A DNA stretch of 64,000 nucleotides from Syngnathus acus (GCF_901709675.1 NC_051090.1:9190842-9254841); one strand, 5' to 3'; positions 48,001-61,034 are shown, counted from the first letter of the stretch. Notes: generated from the sequence alone by a model not told the origin. Numbers and translations: made by a program.

Positions 48001-51000
48001 TTCCATAAAAATCCATAAATTTCAACGTGTGCTGGAAATACATGCTTCAAAGGTGAAGAGCAATTATATCTATTTCAAAACTAACAAAAGCCAAATATAT
48101 TTAAAGATAACCCTCAGTCTTCTGTGCAACAAGAAGCAAGCAGTTTATTTTAACATCCGATTGGTCAACTGATTTCTAACATGAATGACACCATCGAACA
48201 TTTAAATACTCTTAGTGAGAGAAATGTTTGAACTCTCAAGGACGAACAGACAAGCAACATGGAGCTGCATGGATGGTGAACACATTATCAATTAAAGTGA
48301 TTTAACCTTTTAACCCCTCAATTACTGGACTATAACCATCTGCCAGACCACTCAGCCCATTTAATTTAGTTAATCTCATCCCATTTACATCACATGACAT
48401 TACAATAAAATATTAGCATAATAAATTCCTATCCTATCTTTTCTGCTGCCAATGATGTATTTAGACTGTTGGAGTAGAATATTAACAGTGCTAAAGCTAT
48501 AAATAAGAAAGGTCAGTTAAGATATTAGACACTTTTCAAAGACTCATAAAGGACTCGAAATGACCTGATCTTTCCCTGACGTCATTGAGTGCCCAAAACT
48601 CACGCTCAAGTCAATGACAGGGTGTTTTATGTAAATGAAATTCCTCAAAGGGTTTGGTAGCCGTTAGAAGGTACAGTATGCATTGCAATGTAAACTAGAC
48701 AGTATGCACAGTACAGTGGACTCTTTCCTCAAGCGGTTCAGGATATGGACAATTCTAATATTAATCTCTACAGTAATATATGTTGTTAGTCCCCCAAAAA
48801 TTTAAAAAAAATTGACACTAACCCTAACTTTCAGTTGCTCTCATGTATGTTTTGATATGATTTCCAAAACAGGGGATTTCTGTTACCTCATAGTGTTAGG
48901 GTCACTGTTTTTTAATAATGAAAACAACAACAATTTGGGACTAGATAATACCACTATAGCACATCCAGAGAAATGCAGTGAGTGGAGGCTGAGCCTCCAC
49001 TGCAACATGAAGAATGAAAAATAAATCCAATTACTGTAGGACTATTTTCTTAAATGTAGTTCTTTGTTCAGTGTTTTTAATGCTTTTTCTATTTGAATTG
49101 AAAAATGTCAATGCTGGATTTGCATGTTGAGGTTAATAATTCCATGTGCTTCTTTTTGTCTCCTTTCATGTCTTCAGTACCATGACTTCAGGCAGTTTTA
49201 ACAATAATTATTTCCTACAATCAGGATTTTGTATTTAATGAGTGTCCGTGTAACTATCACATTTTGCTGATCACATACCAATGGTAAACTGTGAATAAAA
49301 ACTTTAGGTGAGGATGACGGTATTTTACTGAGGGAGCAGCCAGATCCACAGTGTTGTTGTTGTTGTTTTTATGGTAATTAATAATTAAGTGTTCATATTC
49401 TGCAGATATGTATTTTGCATTCTACAGTGTAGTGCACTCTTAACAACTTCTGAGAATGGACATTATGCATGGCAACACATTAAGCATTTCCTGTGGAAAT
49501 GTCATGTGGCATAATAGCTTCCGCTGTCAATATGTTACAAGCTACTGGGATGGATGCCAACTGACTGAAAAATAAGCTCTGTTGTTATGTTTGATAACCT
49601 GAGGTTGTGCAATGGCTATGTACACTAGTTCAGTGCAATTATTTTTTGAGGTTGAAATGGCATCACAAGCTTTTCCATCACTTCTCAAAGGCACACAAGA
49701 TTATTTACTTTAGTTTCATTACCACTATTCACTATTTCTATGTTTGAGAAGATACAATAATTTAAGATGATTAAATCTCAATATGACCCTTTTAATTCCA
49801 ATACAGCCAACGACCAACATAGACGTGCAAGACCAAATTTCTAAAGCTGTGAGCACCAACCAATATCATTGATAGTTTCTTTCCTTCATTTAGGTCACGA
49901 GTGAACTGCCTATCATAAATTACGGGGTTATATGCTGTGCATTCAATTCCAGGAGAAATGACAGGTATTTAATACCAAGAACAAAAAATGGAGCAAACCA
50001 CAAAGCCCCTGCAGTTGCAGAAAAACCAATTAGCATGCTGAATTTTCCTGTAATAATGCCTGCGGTCTTTATTGTTCACTCCACATTAACGCATCTTTTA
50101 ATTACCATTTGTCAACGACACCAAAACCGGAACTATTTATGCATGGTGCTTTGGGGAAGAAAACTTTTCCTTCATTTCTTTTCTCATGCTTCTGTTTGTT
50201 TTGAAATATTAGGAGTAATCTTTTTAATGAATGGCTCTTGAAAATATGATCTTAAAACAATCAAATGGGCCAGAATGGGGAACTGCATGAAAAAAAAAAT
50301 AATTCATCACAGAAAGAGCAGGCTCTACATTCGTAGACAGCGCAGGTGGGTTTGAACGTAAAAGCCAGACTAACCTTATTTTCTTGCCTATCCAAACCTT
50401 AATGCACTCATTTAGAAATGTAATTCCTCTCTCTGTGCCACTCAGGGCATTCTGTACCACGGCCGTTTCCTTTGACATGCGCCCAGAGCACCTAATAATG
50501 CGAAGGCCAAAATTTGACGAAACTTTATCAGTTGACTAACTATTGGCGGTGGGTGTGTAACCTGATTTGTGATTAGTTTGGCAAGCAAACAAATTATGCA
50601 CTCCGCTAATATGTGAGGATATCATATTTCATTCATAAATATGACAACAGCGTGGCTAGAACCCTCTGAATCTTTGTATAACTATATTCAATGAACACAT
50701 TGTTATCACTATCATCTTCAATATCTGTATTTTTTTAAATGTTCCCACCGGCCGCACTCAGGTTGGGTTGGGAGGTACGGTTTGTGGCATGAACACGTTC
50801 AAGGCAGTCCCACAGAGCCCACATACTTCACACCTGTGATCTTCCTATCATCCGCTCATGGAGCTCTGCTTGCAGATCCTTATAAAAGTACTTTGTGTGT
50901 CTCGAAATCACTCAAGGAGAAAGGACAATAAAGGACTATCAGCACACCTCACGAGTGCCATGTTCAAAGGGAGTGAAAGGAGCTGCTTCAATTAGCAGGA

Positions 51001-51327
51001 AATTCAATCAAAGGCATGAAACACACTTGAAAAAAAACACCCTGTGCCTGTTTGCACTTACCACCAAAGGTCTAGTCCACCCCTGTGTAGATTTAGCCCA
51101 CAACTCATGCCAGGCTTGCACTAGAGCCAGAATCTCTGATTCGTTGGGCAACTGTTCTTTAATACCATAAGGCTGATGGCTACACTATGAAGATCTAATT
51201 GCAAGAGTTTCATACACAGACATACATTCATATACTAATTTCATATACAGCAAGGAAACCCTAACTGGACACTGATCATTCTAGACAAATTTTATAAAAA
51301 GCCAAGAATGCATAATAAATTGTAAAA
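42093..51327. other. Long stretch of mostly unique noncoding DNA
   Basis: Over 9 kb with almost no recognisable mobile DNA, only a CA microsatellite at 42414-42443. 42830-43010 and 45100-45300 look like complex candidate conserved noncoding sequence. No exon was recognised in any frame. A low density of repeats next to repeat-dense flanks is itself notable (see findings). Confidence 0.5.
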
Positions 51328-51912
51328 TACAGGGTTCGGCAAAATGATCTGACACATTTGTAGGTTTAATAAAATGTAAATAGATTAAAGAAACAATTTT
51401 TTTTAATTATTTTTGAAAAGTACATATAATGCCATTTTGTTTTGTTACGTTTCATTTCATTTTTGAATAATGTCATTTTGTTTCGTTTCAGTTGCTAACA
51501 TGAATTGGACCGGTGAGCATCACGCTTTCATTGTGGAAACGTTTATCAAGAACAAATCTGTAACTGCAACACAACAAGCGTTCCGTTTGCGCTTCAGACT
51601 TGGTAGACATGATCTTGTACCTGCTCAAAACACGATCTTGTTATGGGTTACTAACTTCAGAGCCAGTGGATCAGCATTGAAACGAAAATAAACCGGCCGA
51701 CCTCGCACGGCCAGAACTACAGAAAATGTGGCAGCGGTAAGACCAAAATAACATTATTCGAAAACGAAACGAAACTGAAATGAAACAAAACAAAATGGCA
51801 TTATATGTACTGTTCGAGAAAGAAAAAAAAAAGATTTCATTTTTTGTTTCTTTAATTTATTTGCATTTTATTAAACCTACAAATGTGTCAGATCATTTTG
51901 CCGGACCCTGTA
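51328..51912 (+). mobile_element. Tc1/mariner-like MITE retaining a transposase DNA-binding domain
   Basis: Very long terminal inverted repeats. CAGGGTTCGGCAAAATGATC on the left matches the reverse complement of the right end GATCATTTTGCCGGACCCTG with one mismatch, and pairing continues with indels for about 150 bp (to about 51480 on the left and 51750 on the right). TA duplications border it (51328-51329, 51911-51912). Between the repeats sits only the 5' part of a transposase gene. The DDE catalytic part is deleted, so the element is non-autonomous. Confidence 0.9.
51500..51691 (+). pseudogene. Transposase N-terminal paired-like HTH domain, truncated by a stop
   Basis: ATG at 51500 opens a 63-codon frame: residues 5-30 (GEHHAFIVETFIKNKSVTAT...) form a first helix-turn-helix-like segment, and residues 41-60 (PAQNTILLWVTNFRASGSAL) its second half. 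Translation stops at TAA (51689-51691). Reading on in the same frame gives TGRPRTARTTENVAAVRP, which contains the GRPR AT-hook-like linker that joins the two DNA-binding subdomains of Tc1/mariner transposases. The single stop therefore interrupts otherwise in-frame sequence. A domain this size could bind the element's own ends without cutting. Catalytic residues are absent. Confidence 0.75.
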
Positions 51913-54900
51913 CAAGCACCAAATGAACATCCTTCAACATTTTGAGTCATCTTTTCAAGCACAACTGAGCAAGTTCCATCATACTCACATTTACGTGTAA
52001 AAATAATGATCAAAATTAAATACTGTGCCAGTGAACACTCTCTCTACACACACTCAACCAGAACTAATTAGGCTATTCATCATTGTCTCAGTAAACTACT
52101 TTACTTTATAAAGTGCTTGTACAAAGTAAATCGGAAGCATCATACTCACATTTGCGAAAGTACATTTTGACTAGCATGTTGTTTTCCGTCTTAAATGCAG
52201 AGAAGAGTAGAATAAACAGAAATGGGCACAAACAGGAGCAGACAAAAGGGGTGGGAGTGGCATCGCTTTTAATTATAGTACAACATTTTTCTTTCTCCTC
52301 ACCGTCTCTACCAACCTCCACAAGTGAATACACAAGTATGGCCCAGTAAAGTGCAGGCAGGCTGGGCAGTATCGAGGTGGGACAGAGCTCAAGGCCAAGA
52401 ACTCTCCAGATGCTTAAAAAGTGAGCACCATGATATTGAAAAACTGTGTCTGCCACAAGACTATACTGTAGCTGGGAATTCAATATGAAGCGGTACTACT
52501 CAACAAAAAACGGAAACTACCACAGGGCTGAAAGTGAACGTTGTGAAAAATTGAAGATGATGGAAGATGAATGGTTGGCCCTCACACATTTTCACCTCAG
52601 CATATCTACCCCTCTCTGCAAAAGGTTTTGACACTTCTGCCATAGCCAGATGTTTTCGCAGTGCGATGTGGCATAATTTTACGAACATGCCAAACCTTGT
52701 CCTGACCTCATGACTTTTAAAATGATGTCTGATACTTAACACTGAGACCTGTTACATGTACTGCATCTAACATATGACACCAGACTCAAAGTACAATAGG
52801 ATTGAGCAAATCAGACATGGTACTAATAACCTTTAGATAAAGTTAGTCTAGTTTCTGATTGATGACTTTTGAGCCTCCCCTTACTTAGGTCATCCTAAAA
52901 CCACCCTGAATCAAGTTTGTTTGTTTGTTGTCTTTTGTCATTCTATCAAATATTGACACATCTAAGATGGCTATGCTGAGCTGATGCAGACACACAAAAC
53001 GCCTGATAGTTTTTGTCTTTATTTCCAAGCTGCTGAAGGAGTCTTCTGGGCTTTAACCCTTAGTGCCCCTAACACCGATAGAGCATCGCCTTTTGTGTTT
53101 CTTGACTGCATCAGTAAGCCTATTGTCTATAAATGTTCTAAACAGGCTTGTTGAGATTTGCAAAGAATGTTTATTCAGCTTTACTGTTGTTCACAAATCC
53201 AATCCCTTTGCATCCAAGTAGTGTGAAGAGGGAGTGAAGAACAGCTTGTTGTAATCCAAACACCCTGACCACCACCACCACCCTCGCTCGCAGAAAATGA
53301 CAGGCACATTTCAACCCTGTGATTGAGACTAGGTTTGGTCAGGTTTATGCAGGCTGATTGTTATGCCAGACACACAGTAAGGATTTGCCAATGAACAATT
53401 TTTTATAATTAAGAAAAGTTGCCGCTTTCCACCCGGGCCCACATCACATCTGCTCAAGACCCCCTTCTGAGTGGGAGTAGATGTCAGGTGTAGAGAGCCA
53501 TAATCGAAAAGAGGATAATATTTTCAACTCTTAATAAAAACCTAATTGGCTGGCAGCACATTCAGGCAAGTTCTGGCTGAAAGTGGAATAAAGAAAGGTA
53601 CCCCCTTGGCGACTGGCCTATATATATATATAAATCTAACCATCTATGAATGATGCAAATATCTATAGCATTTAGACAGATCTGACAAAGCAATACTTGG
53701 TCACTCTCTTTCTAGTCAGGGACTCCCAGCTCCCTCTGACCACAGTTGGTTCAGATCTCCCTCATTAGCCGAAAGCTGCTTTTGTTTAAAAAGACAACGG
53801 CTTCTAATTAGCCACAGAGGGACCGAGGCATTTCATTGCCTCAGATGGAAGGATGCAAAATGTGCAGTCAAAGTACACGTGAGTGCTTGATGTTGCTGAT
53901 ATCCACCATTGGAGGAGGAATGATGAGTCAGCACTCCCACATGAAAGGCCGAATTAGTATGACTGGTTCTGTGTAGGAAGTGACAGACGTGCAAGAAGAA
54001 CAACAGCAGCATTTGCAAGATGCTAACACAATCCCATTGCAAACTGGTGAGAATCTGACAGCATATGCGATTCAAGGCATACACTATGCAAATCAAGTTC
54101 TATTTCATGTCAGCAGGCTCACTTTTAAATCTGGACTGATTTCAAGTCTTACTGTGAAGAGTTGCACAGACTCTTTGGCAGCTCTCAAATGCTCATAAAA
54201 CCATCTGATTCTGGCATGACAGAACTATTGTTGACCATTCAATGACCAAACTGATAGAATTTCCACTCACTGCACAGTCACACAATGGATAATAATAGAA
54301 ACCTCCGGAGATGAAGGCTTTTGTTGATGAACACAAATAAAAGAACTGCGTTAGTTTGTTGTTTTCATGACTGTTTTTGCATTCCACTAGCACAAAATTC
54401 TTCACTTGCTTTGACAGTCAGCAAAGGTTTGAGACATGCTCAACTAACATATGCGACACCAAAGAGGACCCAAAAGTACAAAAGTATGACTCGGCTCACA
54501 CTTATATAAATCATTAGCTTTGACTTTTCTTCACAGGTTGTTTAATTGTGCAATGTTGGTGGGATTTTTTTTTTTAATTATACAGTGTATGCCCTTCTTT
54601 ATTGGAAGATAGCACACAATGTTATTATGGTGCAACACCACTGAACACTGCATAAGAATAAAAATAGCAATTCATAACAAACACAGTAACTGTTTGAGAA
54701 AAATACTACATTTATCATAATTAAAGAAAAGAAGAATAACTATTAAACTAAATTAAATAACTAAACTAACTTTGAAAAAAACTATTTTGGTCTGTGTTGT
54801 ATCAAACATCAAGTATTTTTATATTAAACCTTTTGGCAAACTTATGGAGAACAGATTGCTGATCACCACAGTTCCTCAAGTGACTCAGTGTTTTTGTTGT

Positions 54901-55718
54901 TTTCTTAAAATCTTTTAGGGAACCAATTGTCACTTTCCCTCAGGACAAAATTCTTTGGAACACTTCTTTTTGGGAACATTTCTGTTCAAATTAATGTAAT
55001 TTAATCATCATTTTATAACAGCTGTTGGACAAATGGGAAATAACCAGTCACCACTATTTTTCCTGTGGGTACAGTTGAACCAAGAATCACACCTTCACAA
55101 TATTAGAAAATACAAGGTTAGATTGAAAGTCTCCCTTCAATATCAAGTTGTCTGTGGTGGAAATCACTGATTGGGCTGCATTATGAATCCTTGAGCAAGA
55201 TATGACGTGCACCCATTTGTTTTCATTACTGCTTGTGCATTCATTCTCCACCTTGGTACTAATTTGTCATATTATGACAATAACAGAAAATGAAGGTAGT
55301 CACAATGGCGTAAGAACGATATGAAACTTGAGAGATCGGTTATTAGGTGATCGGCTGCATGTGAGAGTATCAGTCTATAGCTTCCAGGTGTTCATAGTGT
55401 CAGGATCATCATCGCAGTAATAACAGCAACCCCCACCATTCCCTCTTGTGTGACATTAGGAATGTAACCTTAAATGCTATCCTCATCTTTGTTTGAGTGG
55501 ATTATATCAAAGTGAGAGTAAGCTAGAGAAGCGTTAGACTTAAAATCCATGTTTAAAAAGTCCTACACACCTCAGAGATCACAAAATATGGTAAGAAAAA
55601 TGTGTTATGTTAAGAAAAAAGAATAATGACAGATTTTGCACTGACAGTAATGCCACCACCACATGTTGGAAAGTTTGGGATAAACACATCATCAGATATG
55701 ACCACATTTATCAAGATA
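51913..55718. other. Unique noncoding DNA
   Basis: No gene recognised. 53400-53850 is a complex candidate conserved noncoding stretch. A short TATATA tract lies at 53620-53632. Confidence 0.45.
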
Positions 55719-56329
55719 TACCGTATTTTCCGCCCTAAAAGGCGCACCTAAAAACCTAAAATTTTCTCAAAAGCCGACAGTGCGCCTTATAGGCCAGTGC
55801 GCCTTATATATGGATCAACTGATGAATTTGTTGATCCATACTGGTTGTACACAGTGCTCTGCCAAAATGTTTCAGTACGTTTTAGTACGACTAGTAAATT
55901 ACAAGGTCGCATCACTTCCCAGCATTACGGCAACTGTAGTCAGGGGGCGTCACCGAATAGCTGTTGTACCCGCGAGGCTATTTCATGTCAAAATAGGCTG
56001 CTCTGTTAATGTTTCGAGTAAATCTACGGATCGATATGGAAGGGAAACATAGGTAAGTAGTACCAATGCGTTAGATCGAACTTTAGTCAGTTCTGATCAT
56101 TTTATAGGAGATCGTTTGAGAAACGCGATTGTTTACAGAGGGCTCGTTGGTTATTGGCTAGTGGATGCATACCGCAACCCTAGTCAACCTCAGTTTGATG
56201 CAGTATAGCTTCTATTTTATGCGCCTTATAATCCGGTGCGCCTTATATATGGACAAAGTTTTAAAATGGGCCGTTCATTGAAGGTGCGCCTTATAACCCG
56301 GTGCGCCTTTTAGGGCGGAAAATACGGTA
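55719..56329. mobile_element. MITE, 'ATAAGGCGCACC' family (copy A2), 611 bp
   Basis: Ends CCGTATTTTCCGCCCTAAAA and TTTTAGGGCGGAAAATACGG are perfect inverted repeats with TA on each side (55719-55720, 56328-56329). Subterminal boxes GTGCGCCTTATA repeat on both flanks. The 400-bp interior is unlike the other A copies over most of its length and holds a 90-codon frame (55780-56052) of no known domain. The perfect match of the two ends, including the unusual CGCCCTAAAA variant, suggests gene conversion or recent amplification of this variant. Confidence 0.9.
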
Positions 56330-57108
56330 CATTTAAACATTCAAATACAATTTCAAATACGAATGTTTTTTTCCGATTCATAAAAATTACTAGTTGTGTA
56401 AGTCTGTTCATATGAGAGCGTGTCAAAAATAAGCTTCACACATCAGCTAATGAGTATTTTCCTGCACAGGCGTGACACAGCTCGCCTGGAGGAGACTCAC
56501 AAGTTGTGGTTGATGTGGCATCAGAGGGTGTTGGGACAGAAGCAGTGATAAATCCTGTGTCCTCTAAGAAGGCGCTAATCATTCAAGATGATGTGGCCAA
56601 ATGTCATAGGATATATCCCCTGTATGCCCCCCCCCAAGACAGAGCCCCTCAAAATCAAGACAAATGAGCATGACTTTTATCTCACTTTTTTTTAATCTGG
56701 ACAAAATCTAAACACATGATCCACAGGTTGTGAAGCTGTCATCAAAGTTTTTCATCAATCATTGTGTGCCACCGAACGGTAGTAAAGGCTGTAAAAGCAT
56801 AATTTGAATCCTCACATAATCAGGTACCAATCACAATTTGTTTGCCATGATGCCATTATGCTGCATCTTCAGTTCAGTTCTACCTTGTTCAGTTAGGTTT
56901 TAAATAACATCCTTGATTGCTTCTTTGTCTTTCAATTGACCGAATATTAATACTGAATATTAATTTGTGGTTTAATTTACTGTTTTATTATATTGTATAT
57001 TAATGTCTAGTTTTTCTCATTCTCTTTGTTGTTTTCACATTGTTATATGTAAATGCACCATGTTGCACTTCCAGCTGATGAAATTGCACTATACTGTATA
57101 ATAAAACT
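56330..57108. other. Noncoding DNA
   Basis: Nothing recognised beyond homopolymer runs. Confidence 0.5.
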
Positions 57109-57355
57109 GTATAGTATAGTATAGTATAGTATAGTATAGTATAGTATAGTATAGTATAGTATAGTATAGTATAGTATAGTATAAACCAATGTATATTATA
57201 TGTACAAGGGTTAGGGTAACGCTAACCCTAAACCTAACACTAACCCTATAGTATACTATAGTATAGTATAGTATAATATAGTATAATATAGTATAGTATA
57301 GTATAGTATAGTATAGTATAGTATAGTATAGTATTGTATTGTATTGTATTGTATA
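57109..57355. repeat. (ATAGT)n pentanucleotide array in two blocks, with telomere-like core
   Basis: First block of about 15 ATAGT units (57109-57182), then ATAAACCAATGTATATTATA, then a telomere-like stretch (57208-57247), then a second ATAGT/ATAAT block with a few ATTGT units (57247-57353). The second block is followed by ATAAACCGATGTATATTATA, a near copy of the spacer after the first block, so the whole unit was duplicated. Confidence 0.93.
57208..57247. repeat. Telomere-like repeats in opposite orientations
   Basis: GGGTTAGGGTAACGCTAACC, continuing CTAAACCTAACACTAACCCT. TTAGGG units point right and CCCTAA units follow immediately, a head-to-head arrangement. Only about two units on one side and four imperfect units on the other. 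Confidence 0.8.
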
Positions 57356-57520
57356 AACCGATGTATATTATATGTACAATGTACATTGTACAGAATATAG
57401 ACGAGGAAAAAATTACAGAAGAATAAGTTAATAAATTTCACATTACAAGTGTAAGACCTACATGTTCAGAGGGCGTAAAACAGCAACTCTTTCCACAGCA
57501 TAGTGTTGCAAGTAATGACC

Positions 57521-57655
<135 letters not shown>

Positions 57656-60388
57656 TGACTTCAGAGGAGAGTTGGAGGGCGAGAGGCATGACGCAAGGAT
57701 ACAATAAATGCATGCAGAGGGTTGTTGACGTCACTGTAAACAGCAACCAGGTGGAAACATGTCCTTCAAGTGACTTGTTTTTCATAAACAGATGGTCACT
57801 GTTAAGAGCCCCGCAACACTTTGTTGTTGAGCGAATTTAGAAATGCTTAAGATTTGGCTGAAAATGATTTTTAGCTGTACAGTATTTCTTTTGAGATTTC
57901 TTTAACATGTAAGCGATAAAATGCATAAGAAGGCTTGTGACAAATGGGTTTCAATTTGCGGCAGGGAAATTAACGAATTCACAGCAGAGGAATTTCCAAG
58001 AATAGACTGTATATAAGTGCAGTTAGTAGTATTTTTTTTTTTTAGCAGATTCTACCAGAAACGTACAAAAGCCCCAGACTAGTTCATGCTACAACCGGGT
58101 GCACAAATCCTAGTCTTTTTATTTGTAGTTTTCCTTCATATAATCTTGCTTTGAAAAGTAAAGTTGTGAGCTGTGCAAAAAGGTACAACTAACTGATGTT
58201 TTTCATCAACATCCTCCTAAGCCATCCTTTCTGATCTTGTTTTAATTCCGAACTTGTTTCTGTCATGTCAAAACAGCGTGTGGCTCCAAGTATGCGTCAA
58301 GTCAAAAGGCGGCCTTCAGCTCATCACCATCCTCCTTGAAGCTTTTGTGCATATTTGAGTGCCTCCGACGTTTGTCAGTGAGAGCAGACTGAGCTCTGGT
58401 TGTACTCCTTCTCCTCAGCCTTTTTTCCCTTGTCTCGACAACAAAGCGGTGCAGAAACAGGGAAGAAATAAACCACATGAGCTGCCAAAACACTGAGTTG
58501 AGGATGCTGTGTCTTGGCAAGCTCAGGAATTTTGGAGTCTTCAAAAGTGAGGGGAAAAAAATTAATTCCTTGTAACGTCTTGCCTTGTGTTAGCCTTTAG
58601 AGTTTTGCTCCTAAATCACACTGGCCAACTGTTTTGGTCTGTTAGGTTGTCTATCCACAGTCAGCGGTGACTTTTACATTTGCCGACACCCAGTGGAGTA
58701 TTCAGCCTTGAAAGGTTATGCGAGGTTTTGACCCAAAACAGCTCCATTCTCTTTCCTCTCTCATTCGTTTCCATCAAAATCTCCTCCATGACATTGAATC
58801 TATTTTTGTTTCAAAAGCAAATCCTGGATATGTGTGATCCCAAACCAATGGAAAATAACCGCTGTCTGCCAAATGCCTTACGTTGCACACGCACATTATA
58901 CACATACACACACACACACGCAGGCACGTACACACAAACATGGCGCCCAAAGCAAAAAAAAAAACATGACCGTCCTGTATTTTCAATGAAACTTCAATAT
59001 TTTATGAGTGCACCAAAGACAAGATATCTGAGGGGAATCCTCTGGTGGTAGCTTCTTATTTTTAACATTGCAGCTATCACAGTCACCCCTTGTCAACCAT
59101 ATGTGTCATAAATAATATCACAAAAGAGAGACAAAAGAGGGAGTGTGATGCAATTTAAAAATAACGAGAGGTTAAACTGACTTTAATGTATCAGAAATCT
59201 GCATTTTAATCGTTGTAATACTACAGTGATAGAAAGTAAGAGGAACTTTGTTACAAAAAAAGACACTTTCAATTGTTATTTTTTTCAATTACAATTATGA
59301 ATTGGTTGGATGAATTGTCTTTTATAAAACGTGAAAATGTTCGGAAAACAAACACAACAAAAACAATGAAAGCAGATGAAAGATGGTGAGAACATGCAAA
59401 CGCCACACACACAGGAAGGTGGGAGCCAAGAAATTCAAACAAATATACAGTATAATTAGGAGAGAAAACGAAAACCTATCAATTTTTGTCTTGTTGCCCA
59501 AGTACGAAACAAGAAAAATTTATGTCAGCCTTTACAATCAGCCAGTGGTTGGTTTTAATTTCCCAGTGTGGCAATAATCGTTTTCCACATCTGAGGACAG
59601 AATGCCTCAGATTCAAGAAGTGCCTCCTGTTCTTTTAGCAAAATGACAGTGAATATAATGTGCGCGCAAAAATAAATATATTCAAAGCAAACACAATGCT
59701 TCCAAGATCATACCTACAAACTTAAGTTGGTGGACATACGAGGAGGATGCCCCATAGGAACATTCTTCACCGTCTGGGAGACGAGCCGGTTCTCTCCAAC
59801 CATCCATTATGAATGGAGTCGAGTGTCACCCATATGCCTCATCCTGCTCTGGGCAGTCAGCGTGAAATATTCACCTGTTCCACTCCTTAAGTAGAGAGGC
59901 CGATAAATGGAAATAGAGGAGCTGAGGGAGCTCCTCTGTCTCTAAACACTGACGCCAGCTCAATTTCGCAATGAACCTCCCATTCTGCTACTGCAGTCAG
60001 ACAATGAGTAGAAGCAATTTGTTTGCTCAGTCAATACCATGCGTGGAACAACAGTAATGTTATACATCATTTCCACTGTTCCAGACTGTTCTCCATTCAG
60101 AATGTCCTACTTAGTATGTCTATATATTTAAAAGTGCTTAGTTGTCGCGTGCTGGTCATCAGGTGCCAAAATGTTTGACAACTTGAAGAGAAATTAGTCC
60201 GTCCGTCGGTCAAAAGTTCTTTTTTTTTTTTTTTTTTTGCAACTTCTCTTTAAAACAACCACAGATGTATTGAGCTTTCGAGGCCCCATTTTATTGGTAC
60301 AATGTATCAATCTTTTTGACAATGATACTGACCCTACCCCTGCCCATAAAAGTACAATGAAAGCTTAAATTGTCCACAAAGTATTGTA
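57656..60388. other. Unique noncoding DNA
   Basis: No gene recognised. The 80-codon minus frame at 58302-58544 is basic but domainless. A CA run is at 58902-58920 and a 20-base poly(T) at 60219-60238. 59870-60010 is a candidate conserved noncoding block. Confidence 0.45.
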
Positions 60389-60785
60389 TACCGTATTTTC
60401 CGCACTATAAGGCGGACCGGATTATAAGGCGCACCTTCAACGAATGGCCCATTTTAAAACTTTGTCCATATATAAGGCACACCGGATTATAAGGCGCATA
60501 GAATAAATAACTCAACGTTGCTCAAACGTTAATGCAATCACAATATAGTAACACTCGAAATAGTGAAAACAAGAACAATATATCAATACGTTGAGTACGT
60601 TGCTCAAACGTTGATATCACACAACACATAAAATAAATACGTAAAGCTTACTTTAATAAATTAGTCCTCATCCACGAATCCATATTGGTCCACATATAAG
60701 GCGCACCGGATTATAAAGCGCACTGTCGTCTTTTGAGAAAATTGGAGGTTTTTTAGGTGCGCCTTATAATGCGGAAAATACAGTA
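60389..60785. mobile_element. MITE, 'ATAAGGCGCACC' family (copy A3), 397 bp
   Basis: Ends CCGTATTTTCCGCACTATAA and TTATAATGCGGAAAATACAG with TA borders (60389-60390, 60784-60785). Canonical boxes CCGGATTATAAGGCGCACCT and CCATATATAAGGC lie inside the left end. The minus strand over 60661-60690 reads VDQYGFVDED followed by a stop, which may be the last codons of the parent transposase, by analogy with the B copies. That reading is tentative. Confidence 0.9.
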
Positions 60786-61034
60786 ATTTGCATCCACTCA
60801 CACTTTCAAAAACAAGCCAGTCTGTACATGTCTTAAAGATGAACCAATCCTGTCCAACAGTCAGACAGTATAAGTCTGATAAAGCCATGGAAACCATCCT
60901 CTGGTCTCCAAAAAAAGACAAACTAAGCCTCACAGTGCATTTGTTCCCTTCTGATATTCATCACATTGAATAAAAACAAAAAGCACAATTTCAGTTTTTA
61001 ATAAAACAACCTAGTTTACATTTGTACTTTGAAG

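Noticed and set aside
58302-58544. 80-codon basic minus-strand frame
   Set aside because: Arginine-rich stretch but no known motif, splice context or neighbouring exon.
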